In this document: positions 18,175 through 27,267 of the stretch, piece by piece
How positions within the stretch are numbered: position 1 is the first letter of the stretch
Layout: each line of letters opens with the position of its first letter
Origin: Chitinophagales bacterium
GTDB lineage: Bacteria > Bacteroidota > Bacteroidia > Chitinophagales > Chitinophagaceae
Length of the DNA: 64,000 nucleotides
NCBI GenBank assembly: GCA_026936105.1
Contig: JAIXKI010000017.1
Span: forward strand, 62,001-126,000
Direction of reading: 5' to 3'
The notes under the pieces: model-generated
The model's database searches: none
What the model saw: the letters and a program-made list of their open reading frames with translations, nothing else
What the model was told of the DNA's origin: nothing
Position numbers and translations under genes: made by a program

Positions 18175-18336
18175 CCGAAAAGTGAACGAATTGTAAAGAT
18201 ACTAAACGGAATCTGATGAAGGTAGCGCCGTTCACCGGATTTTGAATTCCCGGCAAAAAGGCTTATGGCTCAATGAATCTTAAACCATAATTATTGAATA
18301 TTGATTTTCCCTGTAATAAATTCTCCGGTTGTAATA

Positions 18337-19479
18337 TCACAGGTTCCCTCTTGCTTCCTGCTCTCTTTCCAGCGCTTCAAACAATGCTTTGAAATTCCCT
18401 TTTCCGAAACTCTTTGCACCCTTTCGCTGAATGATCTCGAAAAACACAGTAGGCCTGTCCTGGATCGGTTTGCTGAATACCTGTAACAGATATCCTTCAT
18501 TATCACGATCCACAAGAATGCCCAATTCTTTCAAAGGAGACAGATCTTCATCTATCTTGCCGACCCTTCCGGGTAATGAGTCATAATAATTGGATGGCAC
18601 CTTTAGAAATTCAACGCCCCGGTTTCTCAGTTCAGAAACAGTTTTTACAATATCATGCGTGGCCAGGGCCACATGCTGCACCCCTTCGCCATTATAAAAT
18701 TCAAGATACTCCTCCACCTGCGATTTTTTCTTTCCTTCCGCTGGTTCGTTGATTGGGAACTTAACATAGCCATTCCCATTACTCATCACCTTGCTCATCA
18801 GGGCAGAGTATTCTGTAGAAATATCTTTATCATCAAACGAAATAATATTTCTGAAGCCCATTACATCTTCATAAAATTTCACCCAGGGGTTCATCTGATT
18901 CCAGCCCACGTTGCCTACACAATGATCCACATAAAGGAGCCCGGTATCGGACGGATGGAAATTAGGATTGCTCCAGGCACGGTAGCCCGGCATGAAGGGC
19001 CCATTATAATTTTTACGCTCAATAAAAAGATGCACTGTTTCTCCGTAAGTATGAATGCCGCTTATCACCACTACTCCGTGTTCATCTTTCAGATATTTCG
19101 GTTCCATAAAATTTTTTCCGCCCCTCTTTGTAGTCTCTTTCCAGGCATTCTCTGCATCATCCACACGCAGCGCCAGCACCTTCACCCCATCACCATGCTT
19201 ATACACATGATCTGCTATGTCATTCCCTGTTCGTAAAGCAGTGGTCAAAACAAAAGTTAGTTTATTCTGACGTACGGCATAACTGACTTTATCTCTTGTC
19301 CCTGTTTCAGGGCCTGCATATGCCAGCGCCTGAAATCCGAAGGCACTCATGTAATAATGTGCGGCTTGTTTGGCATTGCCAACATAGAATTCCACATAAT
19401 CGGTTCCCTGCAGCGGAAGGAAATCTTCCTGCGTTGCTGCTTTTTTACCGGTAAGCGTTTCTGTATTCATGATCTTCAA
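18337..19479 (-). CDS. hppD: 4-Hydroxyphenylpyruvate dioxygenase
   Basis: 380 residues with two vicinal-oxygen-chelate halves: FLPLQGTDYVEFYVGNAKQAAHYYMSAFGF opens the N-terminal half, and YVDHCVGNVGWNQMNPWVKFYEDVMGF the catalytic half. Iron ligands are the His in DHCVGNV, the His in EGVQHVALATHDI and the Glu in PTVFFEIIQRKG. The final gate region FGKGNFKALFEALEREQEARGNL is typical. It converts 4-hydroxyphenylpyruvate to homogentisate in tyrosine catabolism. The next enzyme, homogentisate dioxygenase, is not in the window. ATGs at 19479 and 19470 are both possible. Confidence 0.95.
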   Translation of the reverse strand: MKIMNTETLTGKKAATQEDFLPLQGTDYVEFYVGNAKQAAHYYMSAFGFQALAYAGPETGTRDKVSYAVRQNKLTFVLTTALRTGNDIADHVYKHGDGVKVLALRVDDAENAWKETTKRGGKNFMEPKYLKDEHGVVVISGIHTYGETVHLFIERKNYNGPFMPGYRAWSNPNFHPSDTGLLYVDHCVGNVGWNQMNPWVKFYEDVMGFRNIISFDDKDISTEYSALMSKVMSNGNGYVKFPINEPAEGKKKSQVEEYLEFYNGEGVQHVALATHDIVKTVSELRNRGVEFLKVPSNYYDSLPGRVGKIDEDLSPLKELGILVDRDNEGYLLQVFSKPIQDRPTVFFEIIQRKGAKSFGKGNFKALFEALEREQEARGNL

Positions 19480-19635
19480 TCCCGGTGTCCTCCGGGAAGG
19501 TTTTATTTAAAAGAATTGTGTGAAGATTTTTATGAAAGAAAAGATCAGTGATCCATGGCCAGTGTCTCCATCAGCATCTCAAAACCGGAGCGATGGTCAG
19601 AAAAAAGTTTATGCGGATAATCCGGTCTCATGTGA

Positions 19636-19643
19636 CAAATTTA
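19636..19643 (-). promoter_or_regulatory. Possible -7 element TAAATTTG for hppD
   Basis: On the minus strand TAAATTTG fits TAnnTTTG, but it lies about 157 bp before the hppD ATG and has no TTTG at the proper distance. It is tentative. Confidence 0.3.
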
Positions 19644-19690
19644 ATGAAAGTATCCAACTTATGATACCGCAAGTCTCATAGCTGCTTCCC

Positions 19691-19698
19691 TATCTTTG
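19691..19698 (+). promoter_or_regulatory. -7 element TATCTTTG abutting the purK start
   Basis: Exact TAnnTTTG match ending 4 nt before the ATG at 19703 (TTTG-CTTC-ATG). It is nearly the same string as at the fRMsr gene and predicts a leaderless transcript. Confidence 0.6.
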
Positions 19699-19702
19699 CT
19701 TC

Positions 19703-20824
19703 ATGCAAAAAGCCGGAATACTTGGCGGAGGCCAGTTAGGAAGGATGCTGCTGCAGGCAGCTGCAAACTATTCTGTCGAAACTTTTTTGATGGAAAACGA
19801 TCCCGGATGTCCGGCAGCACATCTCTGTCATCATTTTACAAAAGGAGACATAAAAAACCATGACGACGTTTACAGGTTCGGGAAAAACGTGGATCTGCTC
19901 ACCATCGAGATCGAAAATGTGAATGTGGAAGCGCTGGAACGACTGGAAAAAGAAGGAGTAAAAGTTTTTCCCCGGCCATCTGTTCTCCGGATCATCCGTG
20001 ATAAGATACTGCAGAAGCAATATTATCAGCAACACCAGATACCTACCGCATCTTTTGTGATCACTCAAAACAAAGAAGAACTGGGGCAAAGGACAGATTT
20101 TCTTCCGGCGGTTCACAAACTGGGAACAGGAGGTTATGACGGCCGCGGGGTCCAGATCCTTCAAACGAAAGAAGATATCATCAAAGGATTTGATCAGCCT
20201 GCCGTGCTGGAAAAATTGATACCGATCCGGAAAGAAATCGCACAAATGGTGGCTATCAATGAAAAAAACGAATCTACTCTCTATCCTCCCGTCGAAATGA
20301 TCTTTGACCCGGTGTTAAACCTTTTGGATTACCAGATCTGCCCTGCTGAACTGAACACACCGGTATTGTACAAAGTGGAAGCCATAGCCCTGGCAGTTGC
20401 AAAAAATTTCAATTCACCCGGATTGTATGCCATTGAGATGTTCGTGGATAAAGAGAATAATGTTCTGGTAAATGAAACAGCGCCCCGGGTTCACAACAGC
20501 GGCCACCATACCATTGAAGCACATTATTGTTCCCAATTCGACATGATGTGGAGGATACTTCTGAATTACCCGCTGGGAAATACACAACCGGTACTTCCCT
20601 CAGCAATGATCAACCTGATCGGCAGCAACAACTTCAGAGGCAATCCTGTTTATGATGGCCTGGATGAAGCATTGAAAATGGATAATGCCTTTGTTCACAT
20701 CTATGATAAAAAAGAAACAAAGCCCGGAAGGAAGATGGGACACGTTACCATTATGAGCAAGGATAAACAGGACCTGCTGCATAAGGCCAATATCATCAAA
20801 CACAATGTGAAAGTAAGGTCCTGA
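19703..20824 (+). CDS. purK: 5-(carboxyamino)imidazole ribonucleotide synthase (PurK)
   Basis: 373 residues of the ATP-grasp family. GILGGGQLGRMLLQAA opens the protein, followed by TIEIENVNVEALERLE, the ATP-grasp lid KLGTGGYDGRGVQIL and NETAPRVHNSGHHTIEA near the metal site. It makes N5-CAIR from AIR, ATP and bicarbonate. The mutase PurE, which uses the product, is encoded 5.8 kb downstream on the same strand, with an RND efflux operon on the opposite strand between them. Its stop is only 2 bp from the convergent tolC stop. Confidence 0.95.
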   Translation: MQKAGILGGGQLGRMLLQAAANYSVETFLMENDPGCPAAHLCHHFTKGDIKNHDDVYRFGKNVDLLTIEIENVNVEALERLEKEGVKVFPRPSVLRIIRDKILQKQYYQQHQIPTASFVITQNKEELGQRTDFLPAVHKLGTGGYDGRGVQILQTKEDIIKGFDQPAVLEKLIPIRKEIAQMVAINEKNESTLYPPVEMIFDPVLNLLDYQICPAELNTPVLYKVEAIALAVAKNFNSPGLYAIEMFVDKENNVLVNETAPRVHNSGHHTIEAHYCSQFDMMWRILLNYPLGNTQPVLPSAMINLIGSNNFRGNPVYDGLDEALKMDNAFVHIYDKKETKPGRKMGHVTIMSKDKQDLLHKANIIKHNVKVRS

Positions 20825-20826
20825 TC

Positions 20827-22167
20827 CTAGAATTTGATCTGGTTGGCAATTCGTTTCAATTCCACTTCCGAAGCTTTGGTTGCAAAACTCAGGTTGGTGA
20901 GCGTATAAGAAGCATTTTCAAAACTCTGCTGGGCCTGCTCCACTTCCAGGATGGTAGCCTGCCGCAACTGAAAGCGCATCAACACCAGATCCAGAAGTTT
21001 CCCCGCCAGTTCCACATTTTTCTGCTGTGCTTCTATCTGTTGTAATCCATTACTGTAAGCCTGATAGGTTTTTACGGCACCCGCAGTATAGTCCCGGATC
21101 AGCATGTCCTTTGTTAGTGCAGCATTCTTAGTATTGATGTCTGCTATCTTTCTTTGTCTTTTATAAATGCTCCCGTTGTAAATAGGAATACCCAGATTCA
21201 AGCCGCCATAAAAACCATTGGTCTGATTTAAAAGAATATTACTTGCAGAGATCTGAGACCTGTTGAAAGAATAAGAAGTGGTGGCCCTTAATGTAGGATA
21301 ACGCAACGCAGCCGTTTCTTTCGAGATCAGTTCGTTGATCCTGATCTGCTGATCGGCAGCAATGATGTCGGGATTGTTTCTGATGCTGCTCAGGATATCG
21401 CCCAGTACTACTGTCTGATCCACAACAATGGTATCAGAAATATTGATCAGAGTATCGGGGCTGACCGTGAGTAATTGCATCAAAGTAACTTTCGATTGAT
21501 CGATCGCCAGTTGTTGTGATTGTTTTGCCTGCAACAATGCATTCAGATCTATTTGCGATTGAAAAAGGTCTGCATTGTTTGCCATTCCCACATTTTGTTG
21601 AGCTTTTACTATCTCCAGTCTTTTCTGTGAAACATCAAGGGAGCGATCAATGGTGTTCATATAGCTCTGCTGCCTGATGACATCATAAAAAGCGGTCATC
21701 ACTGCAGCCACCAGGTCCTGTATCTCCGAATTAAGATATTCCTGGCTTTGCGCCTGCAACTCTTCCAGTCTTTTTTTTGTAGAGGTTACCCTTGAGCCAT
21801 TGTACAATAAAATGTTTGCATTGACACTGCTGTTCAATGCATTTCCCACTGCACCGGGACGTTTAATGATGGTACCGGTATTTAATTTCTGATACACACC
21901 GGTCACTTGTTCATTATCCGAAACATTTGCCGTAATTACAGGAAGCCCTCCTGCCACACCGATATAATTATTGATCTCTGTGATCTCTGCATTATTTTTC
22001 AGAATCTGGATATTCAAATTGTTTTGCAAGGCAATGCTGATTGCATCAGGCAAACTGAGAGACTGTGAGAATGCAGGAAGTGAAAAAAGAAAGCAAAGCA
22101 GTGATCCGGAAAAAAACTTTATTCTTTTATTCATCGCCATAATATTGGTCTTGGTGAAAATATTCAT
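20827..22167 (-). CDS. TolC-family outer-membrane efflux protein
   Basis: 446 residues with a signal peptide (FSGSLLCFLFSLPAFS). It shows the two-fold long-helix pattern of outer-membrane efflux proteins, with SLSLPDAISIALQNNLNIQILKNN at the start and LLDLVLMRFQLRQATILEVEQAQQSFENA in the second half. It would form the outer-membrane exit duct for the adjacent RND pump. Its first ATG overlaps the pump's stop (TAATG). Starts at 22140 or 22134 would leave a more typical signal peptide. It is the last gene of the leftward adaptor, pump, duct operon. Confidence 0.88.
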   Translation of the reverse strand: MNIFTKTNIMAMNKRIKFFSGSLLCFLFSLPAFSQSLSLPDAISIALQNNLNIQILKNNAEITEINNYIGVAGGLPVITANVSDNEQVTGVYQKLNTGTIIKRPGAVGNALNSSVNANILLYNGSRVTSTKKRLEELQAQSQEYLNSEIQDLVAAVMTAFYDVIRQQSYMNTIDRSLDVSQKRLEIVKAQQNVGMANNADLFQSQIDLNALLQAKQSQQLAIDQSKVTLMQLLTVSPDTLINISDTIVVDQTVVLGDILSSIRNNPDIIAADQQIRINELISKETAALRYPTLRATTSYSFNRSQISASNILLNQTNGFYGGLNLGIPIYNGSIYKRQRKIADINTKNAALTKDMLIRDYTAGAVKTYQAYSNGLQQIEAQQKNVELAGKLLDLVLMRFQLRQATILEVEQAQQSFENASYTLTNLSFATKASEVELKRIANQIKF

Positions 22168-25100
22168 TACTCTATTTCGCCTTTCATTAGTTTATCCACT
22201 TCTTCGGTTGTTCTGTGTCTTCCCGAAACATAGGTATATACCGCTGGGATCACAAACAGGGTCAGGATCAACGAGAACAGGATGCCGCATACCACAACGA
22301 TACCGAGGGGAACCCGGCTGGCCGAGGATGCGCCTAATCCCAAAGCAATAGGCAAAGCTCCCAGTGAAGTAGCAAGGCTTGTCATCAGGATCGGACGCAG
22401 TCTCTGTGCTGCAGCTTCAAACACCGCCTTATGTTTATCCATTCCCAATGCTCTTTTCTGGTTGGCAAACTCAACGATCAGGATACCGTTTTTGGTCACC
22501 AAACCAATCAGCATGATCATTCCGATCTCTGAGAAAATATTCAAAGTCTGTCCAAATACCCATAAGCTCAATAAGGCGCCGCTCAATGCAAGAGGCACCG
22601 TGACCATGATCGTAAACGGATCACGAAAGCTTTCAAACTGTGCAGAAAGAATAAGATAAATGAGTACTAATGCCAGAATAAATGCAAAAGCGATATTGGA
22701 AGAACTTTCTGCATAATCCCGTGAAGGGCCTGAAAGTGCGGTCTGATAAGTTTCATCCAATAATTTATTGGCGATCCTGTGCATCGCTTCAATGCCGTCA
22801 CCAATAGTATAACCCTCAGATAAAGATGCTGAGATAGTTGCCGCCTTATACCGGTTGAAGTGGTATAAAGTCGCCGGACTTGTGCTCTCCTGCATTTTTA
22901 CAACTGCATTCAAAGGAATAAGTTGTCCGGTGTTATTTCTCACATAAAGATCACTGATGTCCTGTGGCTTGTTACGGTCAGCCCTTTCCACCTGAGCGAT
23001 CACCGAATACTGATATCCACCCTGTATATAATAAGCCAATCTTCCGCCGCTGAATGCAGATTGCAACGCAGCGATCACATCCTGAGTAGATAGCCCCAGA
23101 TCTTTTATTTTCATCCTGTCCACAGTCAGCCTGAGTTCAGGTGTGTTGAATTTCAAATTCACATCTACGTTAGCAAATGTTTTATCCTGCCTTGCCGCAT
23201 CCAGAAATTTGGGGATCATGTCCTGCAGCTTATTCAGATCCTGATTCTCTAAGATGAATTGTACCGGCAATCCTCCTCTTGAGCCCAATCCCACAGCTAT
23301 GGTCTGTTCCTGGATAGCGAATATCCTGGCCTGGTTGAATCTTGAAAGTTTTTTCTGAATATCATTTGCGATCTCATTCTGAGAACGCTTTCTGTCCTGC
23401 GGAGGTACCAATCCGATACGGGGCTGCGAAGTGTTGGTGCCGCCAAATGATGGAGTACGGGCAAAAACAAAATCACGTTCAGGAATGGAATCATACAGAT
23501 AATCAATAAACGGATCCACGATCTTCACCATGGAACTGTAACTTGTTCCTTGTGCCGCAGTCATGTTAAAGCGAATGCTGCTCCTATCTTCCAGAGGCGC
23601 CAGTTCACTTTTCAGGTTGACGAAAGAAAGCCATATCAAAGCGCCGCAAATGGCAATGATCACCCAGCTTAGCCAACGAACATCCAGGAACTTTTTCAAC
23701 AATCGCTGGTAGCCATTCTCTATACCTTTAAAGAATGGTTCTGTTTTATGATAGAATTTTCCATGCAGGCTTTTCTTTCTTGTCAGTATCACATTCAATA
23801 CCGGCGTGATGGTGAGTGAAACAAATGCCGATATCAGTACCGCCGCCGCCAACACAACCCCGAATTCACGAAACAAATGGCCAACAAATCCCTGTAAGAA
23901 TATCACGGGTAGAAAAACAATAGCGAGAGTAAGCGACGTGGAGATCACTGCAAAAAATATTTCCTTACTTCCTTCCACTGCAGCCTTATGAATGGGCATA
24001 CCTTTCTCCATCATACGGAAAATATTTTCCGTGACCACGATCCCGTCGTCCACCACAAGGCCTGTTGCCAATACAATCGCAAGTAAGGTCAGGATATTGA
24101 TAGTGAAACCTGCCAGATACATGATAAAGAAAGTGGCAATAAGAGAAATCGGAATATCAATCAATGGCCGGATGGCGATCAGCCAGTCGCGGAAGAAAAA
24201 GAAAATTACAAAGATCACTAATCCAAAAGCGATGGCAAGGGTTTCCTCCACTTCATGTAAGGACTGACGTATGTTTTTCGTATTGTCGATCAATACCTTG
24301 AACTGGATGTCAGACCGGTTATCTTTTTCGATCTGATCCATCTTTTTATAAAACTCATCTGCAATGGCTATGTTATTAGCTCCGGGCTGAGGAATGATAG
24401 CCAGGCCAACCGCATTGACGCCGTTGTATTTCCAGTTGTTCTCCAGGCTTTCAGGCGCCACTTCCACTCTGGCAATATCGCCTAATCTCACAATGCCGTT
24501 ATTATCTGATTTAATGATCAGGTCTCTGAATTGTTCTTCGGTGGTCAGCCTTCCCAAAACACGGATAGTAAGATCAGTGTTATTTCCGTATATCTTTCCC
24601 GGAGGGAGTTCAATATTTTCTTTATTCAATGCAGCGCTCAGATCATTAAAGGCCACCCCGTAAGAATTCATCTTATCAGGATTAAGCCACAGGCGCATGG
24701 AATATCTTTTTTGCCCAAAAATATTTACGGCGCTAACCTGATTGATCGTCTGTATCTGCTGCTGAAGCACATTCTCAGCATAATCACTGAGCTCCAGTAA
24801 GCTTTTTGTTTTACTCTGAACGGCAAGTATCAGAATAAAATCACTGTTCGCATCGGACTTGGTCACAACGGGAAGAGCATCTATGTCCTGTGGCAGGCCA
24901 CGGGCGGCCTGACTCACTTTATCCCGTACATCACTGGCTGCCGCTTCCAGGTCAATACCCAGATTAAACTCCACACTGATCCAGCTAAAGCCCTGGCTGC
25001 TGGATGAAGTGATGGTACGGATACCGGGAATGCCGTTGATCTGTTTTTCCAATACTTCGGTTATCCGGCTTTCAATGATATCCGGATTGGCTCCTGCATA

Positions 25101-25250
25101 CGAAGTACTTACTGAAATGATCGGTGGGTCAATAGCCGGATAATCCCTTACCGCAAGGAAGCTGAAACCCACTACTCCAAATAAGATCAACATCAGGTTC
25201 ATCACCGTAGCAAGTATGGGCCGTCTTAATGATAATTCAGAAATATTCAT
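22167..25250 (-). CDS. RND efflux pump, HAE1 (AcrB-like) type
   Basis: 1027 residues with the canonical layout of 12 transmembrane helices and two large periplasmic loops. It begins MNISELSLRRPILATVMNLMLILFGVVGF, and transmembrane helix 4 carries ATGLVVDDGIVVTENIFRMMEKG, including the paired acidic residues of the proton relay. The second half has LIGLVTKNGILIVEFANQKR and RLRPILMTSLATSLGALPIALG. It exports hydrophobic compounds or drugs from the periplasm using proton flux. The operon order is adaptor, pump, TolC on the minus strand. No linked regulator gene is present. Substrates cannot be predicted. Confidence 0.93.
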   Translation of the reverse strand: MNISELSLRRPILATVMNLMLILFGVVGFSFLAVRDYPAIDPPIISVSTSYAGANPDIIESRITEVLEKQINGIPGIRTITSSSSQGFSWISVEFNLGIDLEAAASDVRDKVSQAARGLPQDIDALPVVTKSDANSDFILILAVQSKTKSLLELSDYAENVLQQQIQTINQVSAVNIFGQKRYSMRLWLNPDKMNSYGVAFNDLSAALNKENIELPPGKIYGNNTDLTIRVLGRLTTEEQFRDLIIKSDNNGIVRLGDIARVEVAPESLENNWKYNGVNAVGLAIIPQPGANNIAIADEFYKKMDQIEKDNRSDIQFKVLIDNTKNIRQSLHEVEETLAIAFGLVIFVIFFFFRDWLIAIRPLIDIPISLIATFFIMYLAGFTINILTLLAIVLATGLVVDDGIVVTENIFRMMEKGMPIHKAAVEGSKEIFFAVISTSLTLAIVFLPVIFLQGFVGHLFREFGVVLAAAVLISAFVSLTITPVLNVILTRKKSLHGKFYHKTEPFFKGIENGYQRLLKKFLDVRWLSWVIIAICGALIWLSFVNLKSELAPLEDRSSIRFNMTAAQGTSYSSMVKIVDPFIDYLYDSIPERDFVFARTPSFGGTNTSQPRIGLVPPQDRKRSQNEIANDIQKKLSRFNQARIFAIQEQTIAVGLGSRGGLPVQFILENQDLNKLQDMIPKFLDAARQDKTFANVDVNLKFNTPELRLTVDRMKIKDLGLSTQDVIAALQSAFSGGRLAYYIQGGYQYSVIAQVERADRNKPQDISDLYVRNNTGQLIPLNAVVKMQESTSPATLYHFNRYKAATISASLSEGYTIGDGIEAMHRIANKLLDETYQTALSGPSRDYAESSSNIAFAFILALVLIYLILSAQFESFRDPFTIMVTVPLALSGALLSLWVFGQTLNIFSEIGMIMLIGLVTKNGILIVEFANQKRALGMDKHKAVFEAAAQRLRPILMTSLATSLGALPIALGLGASSASRVPLGIVVVCGILFSLILTLFVIPAVYTYVSGRHRTTEEVDKLMKGEIE

Positions 25251-25323
25251 GCACTGATCCGGATTACTGGTTTTACTATTGAATTTGAGTTCTTAAAAAT
25301 AAAATCGTCATCATGGGTAATTA

Positions 25324-26415
25324 TTACGGATTACTGAGTTGTTCCAGGGTCTGTACCGACCTGATCTTTACTGCTGATCCCGGCCTGGCAAATAAAACTC
25401 CGGTGACGATCACTGTATCTCCCGGATTCACACCCTTAGAGATCTCCACATTATCGGCCTGGCGGTAACCTGTCTCCACATCCACAAAACTTGCTCTTCC
25501 GTTTTTCACCAGGATCAATTGATTGTTCTTGTCTTCAGGAATAATGGCATTGGTAGGAACCATGATCGCTTTACTGTTATCCCCTGCATCCACATAAACT
25601 TTTACAAAAGCTCCCGGGTTGGCAGTTCCGTTTTCAAGGATCGCCCTGATCAGTAAATTGCGGGTCTGCTGGTTCACCTGTGGCTCAACGGCAACAATCC
25701 TGGCTTTTTTCTTAACACTGTTCATCGCATCCATTTCAATATCCACTATTTTTCCAATTGTAATGATTTTACTGTATTGTTCCGGTATGGTAAAATCAAT
25801 TTTTATTTTATCCAGTTGCTGAATGCTTGCGATCACATCGTTAGTGGTAACATATTGCCCCGGGCTCACCCTGCGCAATCCGATCACTCCATTGAAAGGC
25901 GCTTTCACCACTGTTTTGTCTATCAGCGCCTGTGTGTAATCTATATCAGCTTTCAGTGTGTTCACCTGATTCAGAGCCAAGTCATAATCGCTTTGATTGA
26001 TGCCGCTAACTTCAAGAAGTTTACGGAGTCGTTGTTCAGTCTGCTGGGCAAGCTGCAACTGCACCTTGCTCTTTTCCATTTGTGCCAGCAGGTCGGCATC
26101 ATTTACCCTGGCCAGTACAGTACCTTGTTGAATATATTTTCCTTCCTGCACATTAAGATAGGTCAGGCGGCCGTTCACCTCAGGCCGAAGCTCTGCATAT
26201 TCATTGGCAACAACAGTTCCGTTTGCCACAATAGTTCTGGCGAGAGGCTCCGGCGTTGCAATGATCACATCAACTATGGTAGGAGCATCGTCCCTACGAC
26301 TTGTTTCTCCTTGTTTCTCTTTACAACCCGAAAAAATTAATACAAACACTAAAATGGATGAAAGAAATTTTGTAAATGAACCTATGGACATGCTTTGTTT
26401 TTTAAGAAACTCCAA
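25324..26415 (-). CDS. RND periplasmic adaptor (membrane fusion) lipoprotein
   Basis: 363 residues. The lipobox VLIFSGC marks a lipoprotein; the ATG at 26391 (MSIGSFTKFLSS) would give a cleaner signal than 26415. It has a lipoyl-like half (VVANEYAELRPEVNGRLTYLNVQEGKYIQQGTVLARV), a helical hairpin, the second lipoyl half (TVVKAPFNGVIGLRRVSPGQYVTTND) and beta-barrel and membrane-proximal domains. It links the inner-membrane pump to the TolC duct. First gene of its operon, divergent from purE. Confidence 0.9.
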   Translation of the reverse strand: MEFLKKQSMSIGSFTKFLSSILVFVLIFSGCKEKQGETSRRDDAPTIVDVIIATPEPLARTIVANGTVVANEYAELRPEVNGRLTYLNVQEGKYIQQGTVLARVNDADLLAQMEKSKVQLQLAQQTEQRLRKLLEVSGINQSDYDLALNQVNTLKADIDYTQALIDKTVVKAPFNGVIGLRRVSPGQYVTTNDVIASIQQLDKIKIDFTIPEQYSKIITIGKIVDIEMDAMNSVKKKARIVAVEPQVNQQTRNLLIRAILENGTANPGAFVKVYVDAGDNSKAIMVPTNAIIPEDKNNQLILVKNGRASFVDVETGYRQADNVEISKGVNPGDTVIVTGVLFARPGSAVKIRSVQTLEQLSNP

Positions 26416-26598
26416 AATTAATCAGTTTTATCCCTTTTTAATCTATGAAATGATGATCGGTTGTACGGAATAAATTCATCAATTATATGTGCCGGATACC
26501 TATAAAAATCAGGTACCCGAAAGGCACCTGATGTGTAATTATTTATTTGACGCTTTTCGGGAATAAAGCTTTTCTTTGTTATACAAAAAAATTTGGAA

Positions 26599-27111
26599 AT
26601 GAACCCTTTGGTCGGCATCATTATGGGCAGTGACAGTGACCTCGATATAATGAAGGATGCTGCCACTATTCTGAAACAATTCAATATACCTTTTGAACTG
26701 ACCGTTGTTTCTGCACACCGTACGCCCGACAGAATGATGGAATACGGAAGAAAGGCAAAGGAAAGAGGGCTGAAGGTCATCATTGCCGGTGCAGGCGGCG
26801 CTGCACATCTGCCGGGAATGATCGCTTCTCTGACCACTTTACCGGTGATCGGCGTTCCGGTAAAATCTTCCAATTCGATTGATGGATGGGATTCGGTACT
26901 GTCCATTTTACAAATGCCTAATGGTATTCCCGTAGCAACAGTGGCATTGAATGCAGCCAAAAATGCCGGGATTCTAGCCGCTGAAATTCTCGGCACTCAA
27001 GATGAAGCAATATCAAAAACTTTATCTGGGTACAAAAAATCATTGAGCGATTCCGTTCTTGAAAAAGCAGGAAAAATTAAAAAAGAAGGTTGGGAAAACC
27101 GGTTTGATTAA
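26599..27111 (+). CDS. purE: N5-carboxyaminoimidazole ribonucleotide mutase (PurE)
   Basis: About 170 residues from the ATG at 26599; a TTG two codons upstream is less likely. [35 protein letters not shown] and [28 protein letters not shown] are the class I PurE signature, including the catalytic His in SAHRTP. It converts N5-CAIR to CAIR, using the product of PurK. It is separated from purK by the RND operon on the opposite strand, so the two are not co-transcribed here. Confidence 0.96.
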   Translation: MNPLVGIIMGSDSDLDIMKDAATILKQFNIPFELTVVSAHRTPDRMMEYGRKAKERGLKVIIAGAGGAAHLPGMIASLTTLPVIGVPVKSSNSIDGWDSVLSILQMPNGIPVATVALNAAKNAGILAAEILGTQDEAISKTLSGYKKSLSDSVLEKAGKIKKEGWENRFD

Positions 27112-27267
27112 GTAAGCGGTGAACTTCAGATCCGTAGATGATACAACCTGATCTGACAGTTTTGAAGTTAGTAATTTAATTTATTGATACTTCAAAATTA
27201 ATCCCAACGGCCAGGTTAAGCCCTGGCTCATTCACTTTAATGCTGTTTTTGAGCGCTTCTTTCCCAC

